DNA of 64,000 nucleotides, from contig CM072894.1 in the NCBI GenBank assembly GCA_037013685.1, positions 3,536,841 to 3,600,840 of the forward strand. Direction: 5' to 3'. Below the pieces are notes generated by a model. It did no database searches. It was not told the origin of the DNA and worked only from the letters and a program-made list of their open reading frames with translations. The DNA is from Acridotheres tristis (lineage: Eukaryota; Chordata; Aves; Passeriformes; Sturnidae). Positions 40,331 to 53,444 of this stretch are shown here, in pieces (the first letter of the stretch is position 1; every line of letters starts with the position of its first letter). A program made the position numbers and the translations under genes.

Positions 40331-43300
40331 AGTAAAGCATTCTGCACGCCCCAGTAATATGGTAATACTGGAAATGCAGGAAGGGAAATCCTGGCCCTGT
40401 TAAATTCGTGGGAGCTTTTTGTGGTGAGATCAGTGGAGCTTTCATCTCGTCTGTTTAGTGTTTGGGAGAAGAAGTAGTTCCTCAGCATCTGAAACTGATT
40501 TTGTTGAAGTAAGAGTGTTATTTGTTGAAGAATGCGTGATTTTAAAAAAAAAAAAAAGGTGACTTTCCAGTCTGAAGCAAAACTGGGACAGTTTCTTCTT
40601 AGTATTTCAGTGCAGTTACAGCTGGTGCGAGCTCCTCTGGGCGATGCCTGTCAGAGGGAGCTGGAGCACCTGGGAAAGGCTTTGAAAATCAATCAGGGCT
40701 CCCCTCTGCTCTCTCCTGCTGCCACTTCCCCCCGGCTGGAGGAGCCTTATCCTGTTGGCAGAGGTTCAGTGGCACAGCCCTGCTGATGGCCAGATGCCAT
40801 TGGAGCGGCAGCTCCTGTGGCCACATTCAGCTCCTCGTGCTGCCCATACATTTGTCCTTGCAGTCTCAGCACACACAGCAAAATCCTTCAGCTGTGGCTG
40901 TCTCTCGCTAACACTGCCTGAATCTGCTTTATTCTCTTGATGGAGAGACATTTCCCATCAGACATTTTAAATAAGAATTTAGTGTGAGTGATGTCTAGTG
41001 ATATCTTAGTAATTTCTTCAAATGCTTAATCATAGCTGTGTCCCTGAATATCTTCTCCATCTCAGCCACAACTTTGAAGCTGTGACAACTGCTTCAAGAT
41101 AAGAGTGGTGTGTATAGAATTTTTTGTATTTCTTTTTATAAGAAAAGCATTATATATGTTTGCCATGTGCTTTGTTCCCTGTACTTTCCTACCTAGTGCA
41201 ATTGGACCTGCAAGTGAACCACTAGACCTCTAAGACAGACTTTTTTTGATGTTATCTGTTTTTCAAGTCATTGCTGTTCTTTCTTTGCATCGCCTCAACA
41301 GAACCAGAGCATAACAGAGAGCGATAGTAATCATAATTAAACAAAATATAACTTACAGGAGCTTTAAAAACCAAAGGACATTGTTCCTCAGGGGACAAGG
41401 GATTATAACTGGTCCTGTTTCATCTTGCTGGTTGGTGTCACTGGAGGTCTCTGTAGGCTGCAGATAATAGTGTCACAAATTTTGCTGGCAGGTGTTGATC
41501 TCTCAAGACAGAAAACAAGCTCTCTCTGCCCGCCTTTGAGCCTCTGTAGTCTGGAAAATGGCTTTCAGCAGCACTCTGGTGAAGCTTTCTTGCTTCATTC
41601 AAACCTGAGCTTCCTGCTAAACTGACTGCGTTAATGTCTGGGTGACTAACTTGAGGGAATGAAATAGAAGGGAAAATAATATTAAAATTAAATATATATA
41701 TTTTTTGGACCTGGCTGTATTTCTTTTTTTTTCACTTTGCTTAGCTACACAGCAATTTCACAGGGTATTTCAGCAAATTAATTCTTCTGTCCTAATGGTG
41801 TGCATGGATGTGTGAAGGCATTTTCCTGCTTGTAATGATATACACCAATTACACTTATTTTCTGAAGGAATCCTCCTTACTTGGGAGGGTTTCTTGCCCT
41901 CTAGTTCTTAGCCCAAATCCACAGGATTTGGGACTTGGCTGCTCTTTGTCTTCCCTGAGGTGGACTCACTCCTGGACTAAATGGGATGTGTTATTTCTGA
42001 TCTCTGTTTAAAGAACAACAAAAAAAGTGCAGTGAGGTTTCCCAACATCATTGCACTTTAGCCAAATATTTGCATTGCAATTTGTGATGAATTATAAATG
42101 AATCAACAACCTGTCATAAATTTAATACCCAAAAATATCCTACATGTCACGGTTACCTTGATTTCCCCCTTTATTCATCAAGTGTAGGCAGACTGCTAAG
42201 ATTGGCAGATGCAGAGTGTGAACGAGGTAGTTTCTGAGTCAGTGGGTACAGCTCGAGTTCCTTCATGAGGAATGGTGTCCCTCATTTTGAGCTGTCAAAA
42301 CAGCACTTGATGGAGGCTGCAGTTGCACAAGCACTGTGTGCAGAGGAGTGTGAATATTCAAGCTGTGTCTTCCTCCAGGGCTGGCTCTTCAAGCAGGGAT
42401 CACCTCCCTCCTCCCTCACCTGTGTGATGGCCAGTTTAGCTTGGGTGTCCCCACCCAAGGAGGATGGAGTTCCTTGGTCCAGCCCTGGCCCAAAGTGAGG
42501 CTTTTCTCAGGGTCCTGCTGCTCCTGATGAAGGCAGAGCTGGGGATGTGTCCAGCTCCAAGTGGCTCCTCAGAAGGCATAGCAGGCACATTATCACTGTG
42601 TTGTGCTGAATAGTTTCCTGACAAAAATGAGCCTGGTTTTGGTGCTGTGTCAAAAATGATGGATGGCTTTAGGGTTGTTGGCCAAGGTGTGCAGTGGGGA
42701 CCATCAGGCTGGTCCACCCTGCACTGGTGTTGTTAATAATCAAAGGCACGTTGTGATTTTCAGTGTAGCTCACCAAGGTCGTGCTCAGGTACTGAAATGT
42801 TTAGAGTGTCTGTGCAATTAAAAACTAGCTGAAAATAGAAATCCTCTACTGCTAATTCCAGTCTCTGCTGGAATACCCCAGTGATCAGTACTGGGCTTTC
42901 TGAACAGTCTCCGATGATGAACTGCTGATCATGTCCTTTCTAAGCTTTCCATAGTTAGGCCTTTGTTTACCTAAACAATTCAGCTTCTATTTAGTGTATT
43001 GTAAGCACAGTCATTAGCTCCTGTGCTTTGCTAAGGGAAGTTAAGCAGCGTGTTTTCTGCTTTGTTTTTTAATGCCATTAAGTGAAAGGCTGAGACTGAG
43101 CTTTAGACTCTGCCCCAGGAAACAGGTAGCTCAGAAACTCTGAACACTGATGCTTTTTCTCTTTTCTCCAGGTTCATAACTGATGTGGTTTTCAAGGTGT
43201 GAAAGCTGTCAGGAGTTTTGCTGTGGACTTGGGGAGCAGGAAGATGAACCTTTATTTAAGGGGTGCTGGGCTAACAGTTGCTGGGTTAGATCTTTGGTTC

Positions 43301-46300
43301 TTTTGGCACCAACTTGTTGAGTTGTCTTATTTAATGAGCTAAGTAGTTAATAGTTGCTATAAAGTTGTTTATTGCAGAAGTACATTAGTTTTAAGGCAAA
43401 AGTCATCACCTGGAAGATTGATGTAGGAGCCTGCTCTGAAGTGGAAGTATCCTGGTACTGCTCCCCAGCAGAGTAGACCTTTGTGTTCTCATGTCCATTT
43501 TTTCTTTACAAATCACACCAGACTGATCAACTCATTCTCGTAATTAACCAAAACCATGTTTTGCTGGCATCGTTACTGAGTTGAATCCCAGTGTAACACT
43601 TCCACAGGTCCTATTAAGTTACTGTGGAAGGATTAAATCTCATTTAATTGCCCATTTTGTTACCACAGCAGCTGTCCTAATTTTACCATCTTGTGTCATC
43701 CACAAGATCTGCTTTCTGTTCTCAGGTACCTGGGAGTCCCAAGAGTCCACATTTTTTAGGTGCAGTCATTCTTGACTCTCAATTTTCATGCCTATAGGAA
43801 ACCTATACCTCAATAGCTTTTAACTTGGGGAGTGTAACTTAAAACAAGTCTAAAGCCAGAGGACTTTGAAGGGATGCTCCACATCAACACCAGGTAACAG
43901 ATACTGATGCTTCAAAGGAATCTGCCAACAAGGATCTTTCTGCTGCTGTTACTGCCAGAGCAGCCCTGTACATCACTTTGAAGGACTCTTGGTGACTTTC
44001 AGGCAATTTTTGTTATAAGTGAATAGATTTTCCTGCCTGAAATCAGTGATGAATGTTCAGAATTCAGTGTTATAAGGAAGCAAACTGTTAGAGATGTAGA
44101 AACTGTTGGATATGTGAAGAGAGTGCTGTCAGAATATTCAGGATGGTGAAGAAAATGGAAAATTGAAGGGGGAGCAGAAGGATAAATTAATGGAGACTTG
44201 ATTTTTTTGTGTTGTTTTCTACAAATGTGCATCTTCCCCATACAGCTTTTAGAGTTCTTGACAGACATATGTGTAGCCCTGGAATCAGCAGACAGGCAGC
44301 TTTGAACTGTGCAGTGGATGCACAAGGAATGTTGATTCATCCAAGCTTTCATTAACCTTGGTAATAAAATACTTCAGAGTCCAGAATTTCAAATGGCCAA
44401 AGACTTCTTCAACCTTGTCTGCATTGTACTAATGACAAACTGGCTTTTGTTCAACAAAAGGCATCAGGACTTCTCTTTCCAGCAACCTTTTTTATTGAAA
44501 AGATATTAATGTAGTAGTGGTCTTCCTTCATTGTGGTGAGGTTTGAGGTCTTCTATGTCCCTGTTCTGTCTAATGCTGTTTGTTTGGTTATCTGGGGTCC
44601 TTGGATGGTAATTCTTGGGGAAAAAAAAAAACCTGAAAACCCATCTGGAACACTAATGTAACTTGTTGCAGTTTTTCTTCTCCATTATAGCAGCTATTAT
44701 GGGAATTAGCTATCATTTAGATGATTTTTTTTTTAAACATACAGAAGAGTTATTTTCATTAAATCCCTCCAAGAAGAGGCAATCATCATCAGCACAGGGC
44801 ATTTTTGTGGGGTTTGTTCATGCTCTTGATTGACACTGCACCTGACAGATGCAGTGCTACAGTGAGAAAGGCATTTTTTTCCTGAAGCAGTGTAGGAATT
44901 TCCCTCTTCAGGTCTTAGACTGGTACCCCATGCTTCTCATGCAAGGTGTGCACTTGGCTTTAGATTCAGCAGAGCAGAAAGAGGTAACTGAGGAGACTTT
45001 TTAAAGTCAGAAATGCTCAGTGGTTCCACCCAGCCTTTCAATATCTACTGAAGGAATTCTGGGTTTTACAGCAGAAGCACACGGAAATGGTGATTTGTTC
45101 CATTCCTCTGCTTCACACGAGGAATTGGTTAAGTGCTTCAAGTCAACTTTTAGTTGTCAGCCAGCTCTGTGGCAGAAGGTTTTATCCAAGTTACCAGGAT
45201 GTATTTCAGTGTCAGAAAGGGACTGGGGAGATGTGGGAATGCAGTGGTGGTTAAAACATTGCAGAATTTCCTGCCTTCAGTTTTCTCCTGCCACTGCCAC
45301 CAGTGATCCTTACCCAGTCATGCATCTCTCTGAGGGCTTGTTTTGGGGTGCTTGCCATGCTGTGCCACATTTGCAGCGTTCTGTTGTGTTTCTCTCTCCT
45401 TGGGTTGAGTTTGCATAGGGAGAACAGTCCTTGTTTTCCAGAGAGCCTGTGCCCAGGAGCGTGGCTGGGAGGTGACAATGTGTACCTTCACCTCGGCAGC
45501 AGAAGTGAGCAAGTCTCTTTGGATTTCCCTGCCAGATGTTTCCCATTCAATCCATATTGGTTTCCATTACTGCTTTGAAGATTGACTTGAGGTGGAAATT
45601 AATATTACAACTATATTTCTGACTTTTGCATAAATTAGTGTCATTTTCTCTTAAACGTCCTGCCGTTTTGGACAAGTGTAGTTTACAAAAAACATAATAG
45701 TAGCCATTTGAGAGTGTTATTTCTGAGTTCAGGGCAAGGCTTGTTTCTGTGTCCTTTGAGATGCCTGGCTCCCAAAGCAACATGCTGTTGTTGAGGCAAA
45801 AATCGGAGGAATTCCAGGCAGCACCTGGCAGGAGCAGCCCTTGTCCTGTTCCCTATGGGCATCCTGAGCTGCCCCTCACATCCACGCTCTGGTTGGCAGA
45901 GGTTGAGTGGAGAAAGCAGAGGCACAGCTCTGTGTGGAGTCATCCTTCATGGGAGCCTAATGCCAGTACACCAGAGTTAAATGGAACTCTGTAAAATCCT
46001 TAACGCGGCACTTGATGTTCTCTTTAGGAATCACGAAGCATGTAACATCCTTATGTTCTCCAAAGGGTTTATTTGGCAGCCTGTTAGCATCTCACTGTGA
46101 CATGACTGAAGGGACAATAACCAAAATAACAAGGTGCAGGGAAAGGAGGCAGCAGTCACCAAATTGCAGTAACAGCTTTATAGCACAGTACCTTTGAACC
46201 TGTGACTCTTCTTCCCTTTCCCTGGATGGGCAGCAGCCCTTGATGCCCTCAAAAACAAGATTATGCTGGTCAAATGGTGATGGGGACTCAAATAATTTTG

Positions 46301-49300
46301 CCTGAAGTTCCCAGTCACTGCTGGATTCCAGTGTATCTGAGGATGAGCCAGTCTGTGTAATCCAACAAAGGGTTTGCTCATTCACTTGGGTCTTCTGCAA
46401 TTATCCAGATTTTAGACCCAGAAGTATCTTTGCAGCTAACCAGGAGCATCATGAAAGTTTCAAGGTGAATGTTTCCATCAATGGGAAAGGAGCTCTGTGC
46501 TGTAGGTGAAGATGGCTGCTTGTGAAGAGGCAGTAAGTAATCAGAGTAGGAAAATGAAAGAAGAGGGGTGAACAGGGTATTCAGGTAGCTGGGAGATTAA
46601 TGGGACACAGTGCATACCTTTGGGTTTCACCTCTTTGATATAAAAAACAAACCAGCTTCCAGCTCATCTGTAATACTACTTTTCATACAGATGCCTTTAA
46701 TCCTACAGTTTCCATTTTCAGAGCAAACAAAGATGTGTTTATTTTCCTTATAAGCCCTTCTTCCTATCTTCCATGCAGAATTTTTGAAGCTAATGACTGA
46801 GAAAGACAGAGAGCAGGAGTAAGTGTGCAAATGGCAACCTGTCAAAGGCAGCTTGGAGCCACAGGCTGGGCACCCCCAGCATCCTGGGGAGCATCCCAGC
46901 TTGGTTCCTTGGTTCCAGCATGGTTCCTGCACCTCCAGACAGGGAGTCACTGGTGTCTGGGCTACCCCAGGCTATACACTCTTGGACACACACATACACA
47001 AGTATATTTGTTTTACTAAAAAAGTGACTGCTTGGCTCTCACTGTAACAATTTCCCCCCAGGTAAGCATCTCACCACATCTGAGCAGTCCCACCCACCAC
47101 ATTTAACATTCCACATAGTCAGTCTGCTGGAGTTCCTTTTGGAACCACCCCATTTGGGGAAAGGCTCTGCATTACAGCAAACCAAGAGAGAAGGCCATGC
47201 AGTGACAGTGATGCTAAAATGTGAAAGACTGGCACATGTTTTGTAGAGGAATTCCAGAGAGAAAAAAGCTGAGGGAAACCTTGCAGTCCTTCCCTAATCC
47301 TCCTGCTGTTCTCCTTTATTTTAAATGTTTTTCCTTCCTCTCAGTTTGCTGTGGATTTGGATTGGGACAGCTTTTCCCTTCTTCCTGCTTCCCAGCTTTT
47401 CCTCTCCCCTTGCCCAAAGGAGTTAAGGGGCTGTAGACCTGGAAGGTCCATGCAAAACATGGGAAAGAAATGACATCCCCTTTTTGTAAGCCTTTTTTAT
47501 GTCATCTGAGATTTTCAGAGTCTTCATCTTATCTTTCCTTTTTTTTAATTTTTATTTTAAAGATCCCTAAAATTAATGCAGTGATTCGATGTCTGTGTGC
47601 CTAACTGTGTATGTGTGTCTGTCTCAGGGTGATTTTGGTAATACTGTATTCCCCTGTAGTCTGCTTTATGCTCAGAAATGGGTCCTGTAGCTTTCACCTG
47701 CCCAGTCAAAATAGTTCCCCAACACATCTGTTGCTGAAAGAAATGAGAGATGAGCTGTGTCTGAATTTTGCAATATTTAAGAATTCTATACATGGTTTTA
47801 TTGTGTTATTATATTGTATTATATACACCTGTTGTTCCAGACAGAAGTCTTGGATTCTTTACTGGAAGAACAAACACCCAACCATAATCTCTGCAAATGC
47901 TTAGGTTTGCAGTAGTAATGTTTACAGCACAACAATTAACCAGCCCAATTCACCCCCCTCAATTATTTTATACAGTGCCTCAACTGATTTAATCAGCTCC
48001 TTTTCTAACAAGTCCATCCCTTTTACAACAAATGTATTTCCAGTAGGATCAGATTTTCCTTCCAACTCTTTCTATTGCTGGTTTCTTTAGAGATGATTTA
48101 ATTGCTGTAAAAATGGTCTTCGTAGTTGCCATTCTTGATTATATTGCTACTTAACAAGCTGTATTAAATGTGTGAAAAAATCAAATCAGAAAATTGAGCA
48201 CTAGACAGTAACAAGGAAAACACTTTTTTTTTTTTTTTACTTCAGTACTGTTGCCACTGATGGGAAGTGTGTGTAATCAAGTTATTTTTGAATTATCTTC
48301 AAGCTGGGAGGAAAAGAAAACTTGGTATAATGGATAATTTGAAAGTAACTACACAGAAATGCCACTAAAAATGATGGCTCTTAAGTTGATCTTGCAGAGC
48401 TCAGTTCTCTGCCTCCTCAGCCAAACCTTTTCCTTTACTCTGTGCATGCAACAGGAACGTGTTCATCTGGAGCCTGTCACAGTGGGGGGGTCCCCAGGTA
48501 TTTGGAATGGAGTTAGTGCTGGGGAAGGGGCATCCCTTTGTCTGATTTTTGGCAAATCTTCTCCAGACAGAGCAGCTCTGGGTCCTCTGCAGCAGATCCA
48601 GCCCATGGTGGGCACATGGGCAGCTGCTGGGGCAAGCGTTGGGTGGTTTCCTGATCCTGGCAAGCTGCCATAACTGCACAGAGAGCTGTGGCACATGGCT
48701 GCAGTAGTGTTCTCCAGGGAGGGAAGCCTTGTCAAACCATGGCACATGCTCTAGAATGGGAATTCTGAATCCATAAATGAATGAGATCCTGATGGGCTTC
48801 ATCCTGGGGTGGCTGAAGGCAGTGGTGAAGCTCTTGGGGCTTCCTTGGTACATGGTCAGGGCTAGAGAACCCCAACCTCTTAGGGCAGCTAAATATCAAT
48901 AGTCCTGTCTGCTACCATGGTCCTTGTTGTGACCCCTATATTTTCTGCAAGGAGAAAGGTCAGAGCCTGAGGCTTGCAGACACCTCCCCTGTGGGAAACA
49001 GGAGCAAATCCCACGTGCCAGGTAGGATGCAGGTGCACAGGAGATGGGCAGTGTGGGCACTCAAGTGTTGTTCTCCATCAGAAATGTGAGTGGCACCACT
49101 GGGACGTAATAACTTGCTCACAAGGAAAAAATTTCTTTCTAATGTCCATCATTTAATGGTTGGCTTATGCCCTTGAAGTGAGGTGTCTTATATCTGTAAT
49201 ACAGCCACGGTAATTTCATTCTAAAAGTACCCTATTTGATTAAGAAGCAGCCATGAAGGCAAATATCAAATCTCCAGATGGAGACTTGGCCTGGCAGGAG

Positions 49301-52300
49301 AGGATGAGAAGTTGCCATTAAGCAAGGCCGGGCTGGGGTGTCCCCTCCGAGCAGGGACACAGTGAGGCACGGCCCATTTGTCACAGCAGGGATATAATTT
49401 TGTTTTCTACTACTGACAGGTATTTGTCCTTTCCTTTATGGCAGCCATAATTCCTTAAAAATACCATTAGAAAAAAGACAAAAGGAAGCGTCAAGAGCGT
49501 GAAACTTTGATCTTAATTTTGTCCTAACCTTTACAAAATGGATTAAATAATTCCTGCAGGTAACACCAGCAGTGTTTCTCACCTAAGTGTTGATGGCCCA
49601 TCAAGGTGCTTGTAGAAGGGGAAAGATTTTCACCTTGTGCTGGTCCTTAGAGCATGAAATGTCGGGAGCATTTAAAGAACAAAAAAAAAAGATTATATGG
49701 TGTGGTAGAAGAGCATGGAAATGTTAAACTAGTCTTGTTGAACTGGAGATCTCTCTGCTAGTGAGGTAGGTTTTTATAATTTGTGGATTTTCATGCTGCC
49801 TTTATAAAATACTGAGATGCTCTTGTGTGATGGTCCAGCATCAAATTATCAGAGCAAATGGAGGAAGGGAGGTGTTTTCCATCAGAGATGAAGAATTGCT
49901 TTTCCCAAAGGTTTATGGCAAAGCCGTGTGCCTGGCAGTGTGCTGGTGCCTGGGACAGAGCTCTAGACAGAGCCTGGGATTTAGAGAGCTCGGGCTGGTG
50001 GTTTTATGGAGCAACCTGTGCCTCTGAAACAGTGCCCCTGAAGCAGCTGGACACATTTGAAGCAAAATGAGAACAACTACACAGTATGGAAATGGCCTGG
50101 CTAAGGTGATTTTTATCCCTGCACACCTGGAGGATGTTTTTACTCTTACAGCTAATTGGAGATTATTAAATCCAGGGAGGTGGTAGAAGGGTACAAGAAT
50201 AAGGTGGTTGTTTCTTGGAGTGAATACCCTGGGTAAACCAGTGCTTTTTAAAATAAGAAAAAAACACACTATGTTTTCTGAAGCTACATAGGAGTGAAAT
50301 CAGGCTGATAGCTGCTGAGTTGCTCCAAAAGGCCTGGCCTCTCCCTGCATTCCCAGACTGGCGTGTCCTCAGCTGTGTGGGCTGCTCCCAGCCTTGCATT
50401 TGTGGTCTTGGTGCCATTTCCATCCTGGAAGAAGCCACACAGTGCTTCTGGCCCTATTAAATGGCTACAGCACTTTTTGCTGTAATAAACTGGGGTGATG
50501 AACTAGTGGTGGAAAGGCTGACTCAACTGCCTTTGCAGGAAAAAAAAAAAGGCAATTGGTTTTGTTGGTTCTCTTATTTTTATTCTTTTAAAATGAGAGG
50601 AATGAAATACAAATACAGCATACAAAGGGAGAATGGGTATTTGCTCAGCAGCCTGTCCCATCCTGTGAGAGTGCTGGCCAAGGCTGCTTGACAAGAGGCT
50701 TGAGACAGAAGTGCATCATGTTGTTTTTAATACATTAAAGTAGGAGGTCCGGCTGGAAACACCTGGGGAAGAGCATTTGTGCATTTGTAGAGATTTTGGG
50801 GCAGAACAGCCTGTACCTGGGAAGAGAACAGAGGCAGGAGAGCTGGGGGTGGCCTTGGGGGACTCTGGGGGTGCAGCAGTTCCAGCTCAGGCTCTGGTTT
50901 CTCAGCTCTCCTTCAAGATGCTCCCAGGGATTTCTCTGACTCTTTCACATTAGAGTCTCTGTGCATAGTTTAACTGCTCTAAGCATTTTCTGTATAAAAA
51001 GTCAAGCTCTGTGTGAGATCCTCTAAATCATTAAAAATGGGTCAGTGAGCAGTTTAGCAGGAGCACGAACTGCAATCTCCCCCTTTCCCGTATATCATCA
51101 TTCATCTTCACCTGCTTGCCTTCAGCACAAAGGGCTCCCAGTAGCCCTCTGAGCTGTTACTGCTGTTTTACTGAAACCTGCTGTGTATGGGCTCTCAGAC
51201 ATGTGCCACCATGCTGCAGGAGAGGCAAGGGTGCACATGATGCTCACACAGCTTCTGTTCAGCATTGACAAGCATAAAAACCACAACAGATGATATTTTG
51301 AAGCCCTCTATCACTGTGGAGTTCAGCCAGTAAAAAGCTTTTTTCTTGTTGGCACACACAAACTGGCAGGCTGTGATTAAAAATACGTTTAATTAATAAA
51401 GAAATTATTCAAATGAAGGGGCAAAGTGAAGGGAGTGGGTAGAGAGGTTGAGGGGTGGGTTTCTGTAGCCTGGTGACTTGCTGGTGAGTTTTGTGTTCTG
51501 GGTGTTGTACTGGAATGATAAAAGTATAACTCAGTGGTATGTTCAAATTGCTGTTCAAACGTTTTTCCTGTTGCTGTAATGGAAGGTTGGTTGCCAAGCA
51601 GCCACGTGCAGAGCTGTGGGGATGGAGCCATGCAGATCTCTCCGAGGAAATAGTTTTTCAGTGGAGCACCTGCAGCAGGCACAGTGGTTGGGGCTCCTTC
51701 CCCATCTCCCCATCTCCACCTGGGAAAGCCTTGTGGCTTTCCAGGGGTGAAGAGCTGAGAGAGGGGGGAGCAGGAGGAGGTTGGAACCCGCTGTGATGCT
51801 TTCACCAAGAGTGGGGAGCTGGCTGGACCAGTGTCTTCCCACATTTGGGACCATCTCTTCAAGGGAAGCTGGCTTGTCTGTGTGCCTTGAGTGGGGGGAG
51901 CCAAATTAATCTCTGACAGGACTAAGCACGACCCATTGCTGGAATCCATCAGGCATTTATGGTGGTGACAGCTTTAAGCCCGAGTTCCCAGGTTCATTAA
52001 AACACCACTAAAATCTTTGACACATTTTAAAACACAGTGAAGAACATGTTTGTAGAAGAAAATTCCACAGGGAGTCATTAAATGCAGAGAAGCAACCTGT
52101 GGCTCAGGAAGTTCTGCTCTGTGAGCTGCTGGGGGAGGATTCTGAGAAATATGGAGAGGTGAACAATGATGCCTGCTCCAAACACATCCCTGCTGGACCT
52201 TCACCACGAGAGGATGAAGCCAGCTCAGGTTTTTGCCTGTGCCCTCTTGTTGCCTTTGGGCTGGTTTTGGAGCTCTCTGTTCCCCAGGCTCACCTCCACA

Positions 52301-53295
52301 CCTGAATTCCCCCTCCAAAATGCCTTCTTTCAGCAGGTTCCTGAAAGAACCTGGTATCAGGGGAGTGTTTAGAGCAGCTCAAGATCTCAAGCACCTTGTC
52401 TGGGAGACTTATGGTGATAATTAAAGCAGTGCTTTCCAGCCCTCTGCTCTTCTTGGATTGCTGGGAAATGGGGAACAGGGCTTGTGCCAGCCAAGAAGGA
52501 ACCGTGGAAATTCATGTTCTTAGATCTGGTGTCTGTTATTTCTTTGGCTTGTTAGTGAGTCCTTGCTGATGGCTGTGGGTACCTGCCTAGTGAAAACCTC
52601 CAGGTAGGGAGAGATTGCCCAGCAATTGTAGGTCGTATTTATTTTCACCTTCTGTGCTAAAGAAAAAAAAAAAAAAAAAAGCATCACTATGTGATGTAAT
52701 TTAATCATCATAAACAACCTGTGAGTTGACTTATTAAGTAATGGGGAAGGGTAGTGGGATGTTATCTTCTGGGATTTAAAAAGAAAAGAAAAGGAGCCGA
52801 CTGATTTGTCCCATGCTACAGTTATGGAGGAGGCAGCACAAAACAACATCCAGCTCAAAAGACAGACACAGAGGTCGTGGCTGGTAATCACAGTGACACC
52901 AGGGTGAGTTTTTCTACACCAGCTGTGAAATTGGGCAGTAAATTACATTGCATGTGATGTATTATTCCCTGGTTTAGTAAATAAGCTTCCTGACAGAGGC
53001 CCAGCAAGAAAACTGCAGGGAGCAGTGCTGGACTTGGGCAGCCAAATGCTCCAGGAGATGCTGCCCAGGCCTCATGTGCTCACACAGCTGCTCTTGTCCA
53101 TTTTGCTTTTTTTCCCTTTGATTATCTCTTCAGCTGGGTGCTTTCCTCTCCCTTCCCAGCTTGTTCCAAGTCTCTTGTGCCTTAAGATCCTGCATTGCCT
53201 CTTTCTACTGGAAACAGGGACTGGACTGCTTGAGCACCATGTGCTGCCCTGTCTGCAGCAGGCTCATGGTCAGTGCAGGAAGGATGCTTCATTCT
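40331..53295. other. single-copy non-coding DNA, no gene seen
   Basis: No supported gene is present in about 13 kb. The longest frames (150 codons on minus at 48401-48853, 186 codons on minus at 51389-51949) are unrecognised and within chance length. A TT...CCCCCCAG|GTAAGC junction at 47051-47067 looks like a recursive splice site. A palindromic CTTTTGTT-C-AACAAAAG lies at 44444-44460. An A-run lies at about 52662-52680. Confidence 0.65.
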
Positions 53296-53444
53296 GATCC
53301 TTCCATGTGCCCATGGCCTGGCTGATCCCTGCTCAGAACCACTCTCTGATCCCTCCATGTGCCCATGGCCTGGCTGATCCCTGCTCAGAACCACTCTCTG
53401 ATCCCTCCATGTGCCCATGGCCTGGCTGATCCCTGCTCAGAACC
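53296..53444. repeat. 52-bp tandem minisatellite, about 2.9 copies
   Basis: The unit begins GATCCCTCCATG, contains GTGCCCATGGCCTGG and ends CAGAACCACTCTCT. It is repeated head to tail with only one substitution visible (CTT for CCT in the first copy), so the expansion looks recent. The third copy ends after GAACCA. TGATCCCT occurs twice within the unit, which could have seeded the duplication. Because 52 is not a multiple of three, each open frame across it reads the repeat in shifted phases. None is a credible protein. Confidence 0.97.

Noticed and set aside
43160..43200. Possible 25-nt microexon after a strong pyrimidine tract (ctcttttctccag)
   Set aside because: The donor (GTGTGA) is weak and the eight-residue product cannot be recognised. 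Such sites are common by chance.
43721..43735. Second recursive-splice-like junction (ttctcag|gtacct)
   Set aside because: GTACCT is a poor donor, so it does not meet the pattern seen at 47062.
48401..48853. Minus-strand frame of 150 codons
   Set aside because: No domain, no conserved-looking motif, and other frames are also partly open in the same GC-richer patch.
51389..51949. Minus-strand open frame of 186 codons, the longest in the window
   Set aside because: No recognisable domain or signal, Pro/Ser/Thr-rich low-complexity composition, and a length about equal to what chance predicts for 64 kb of this composition.
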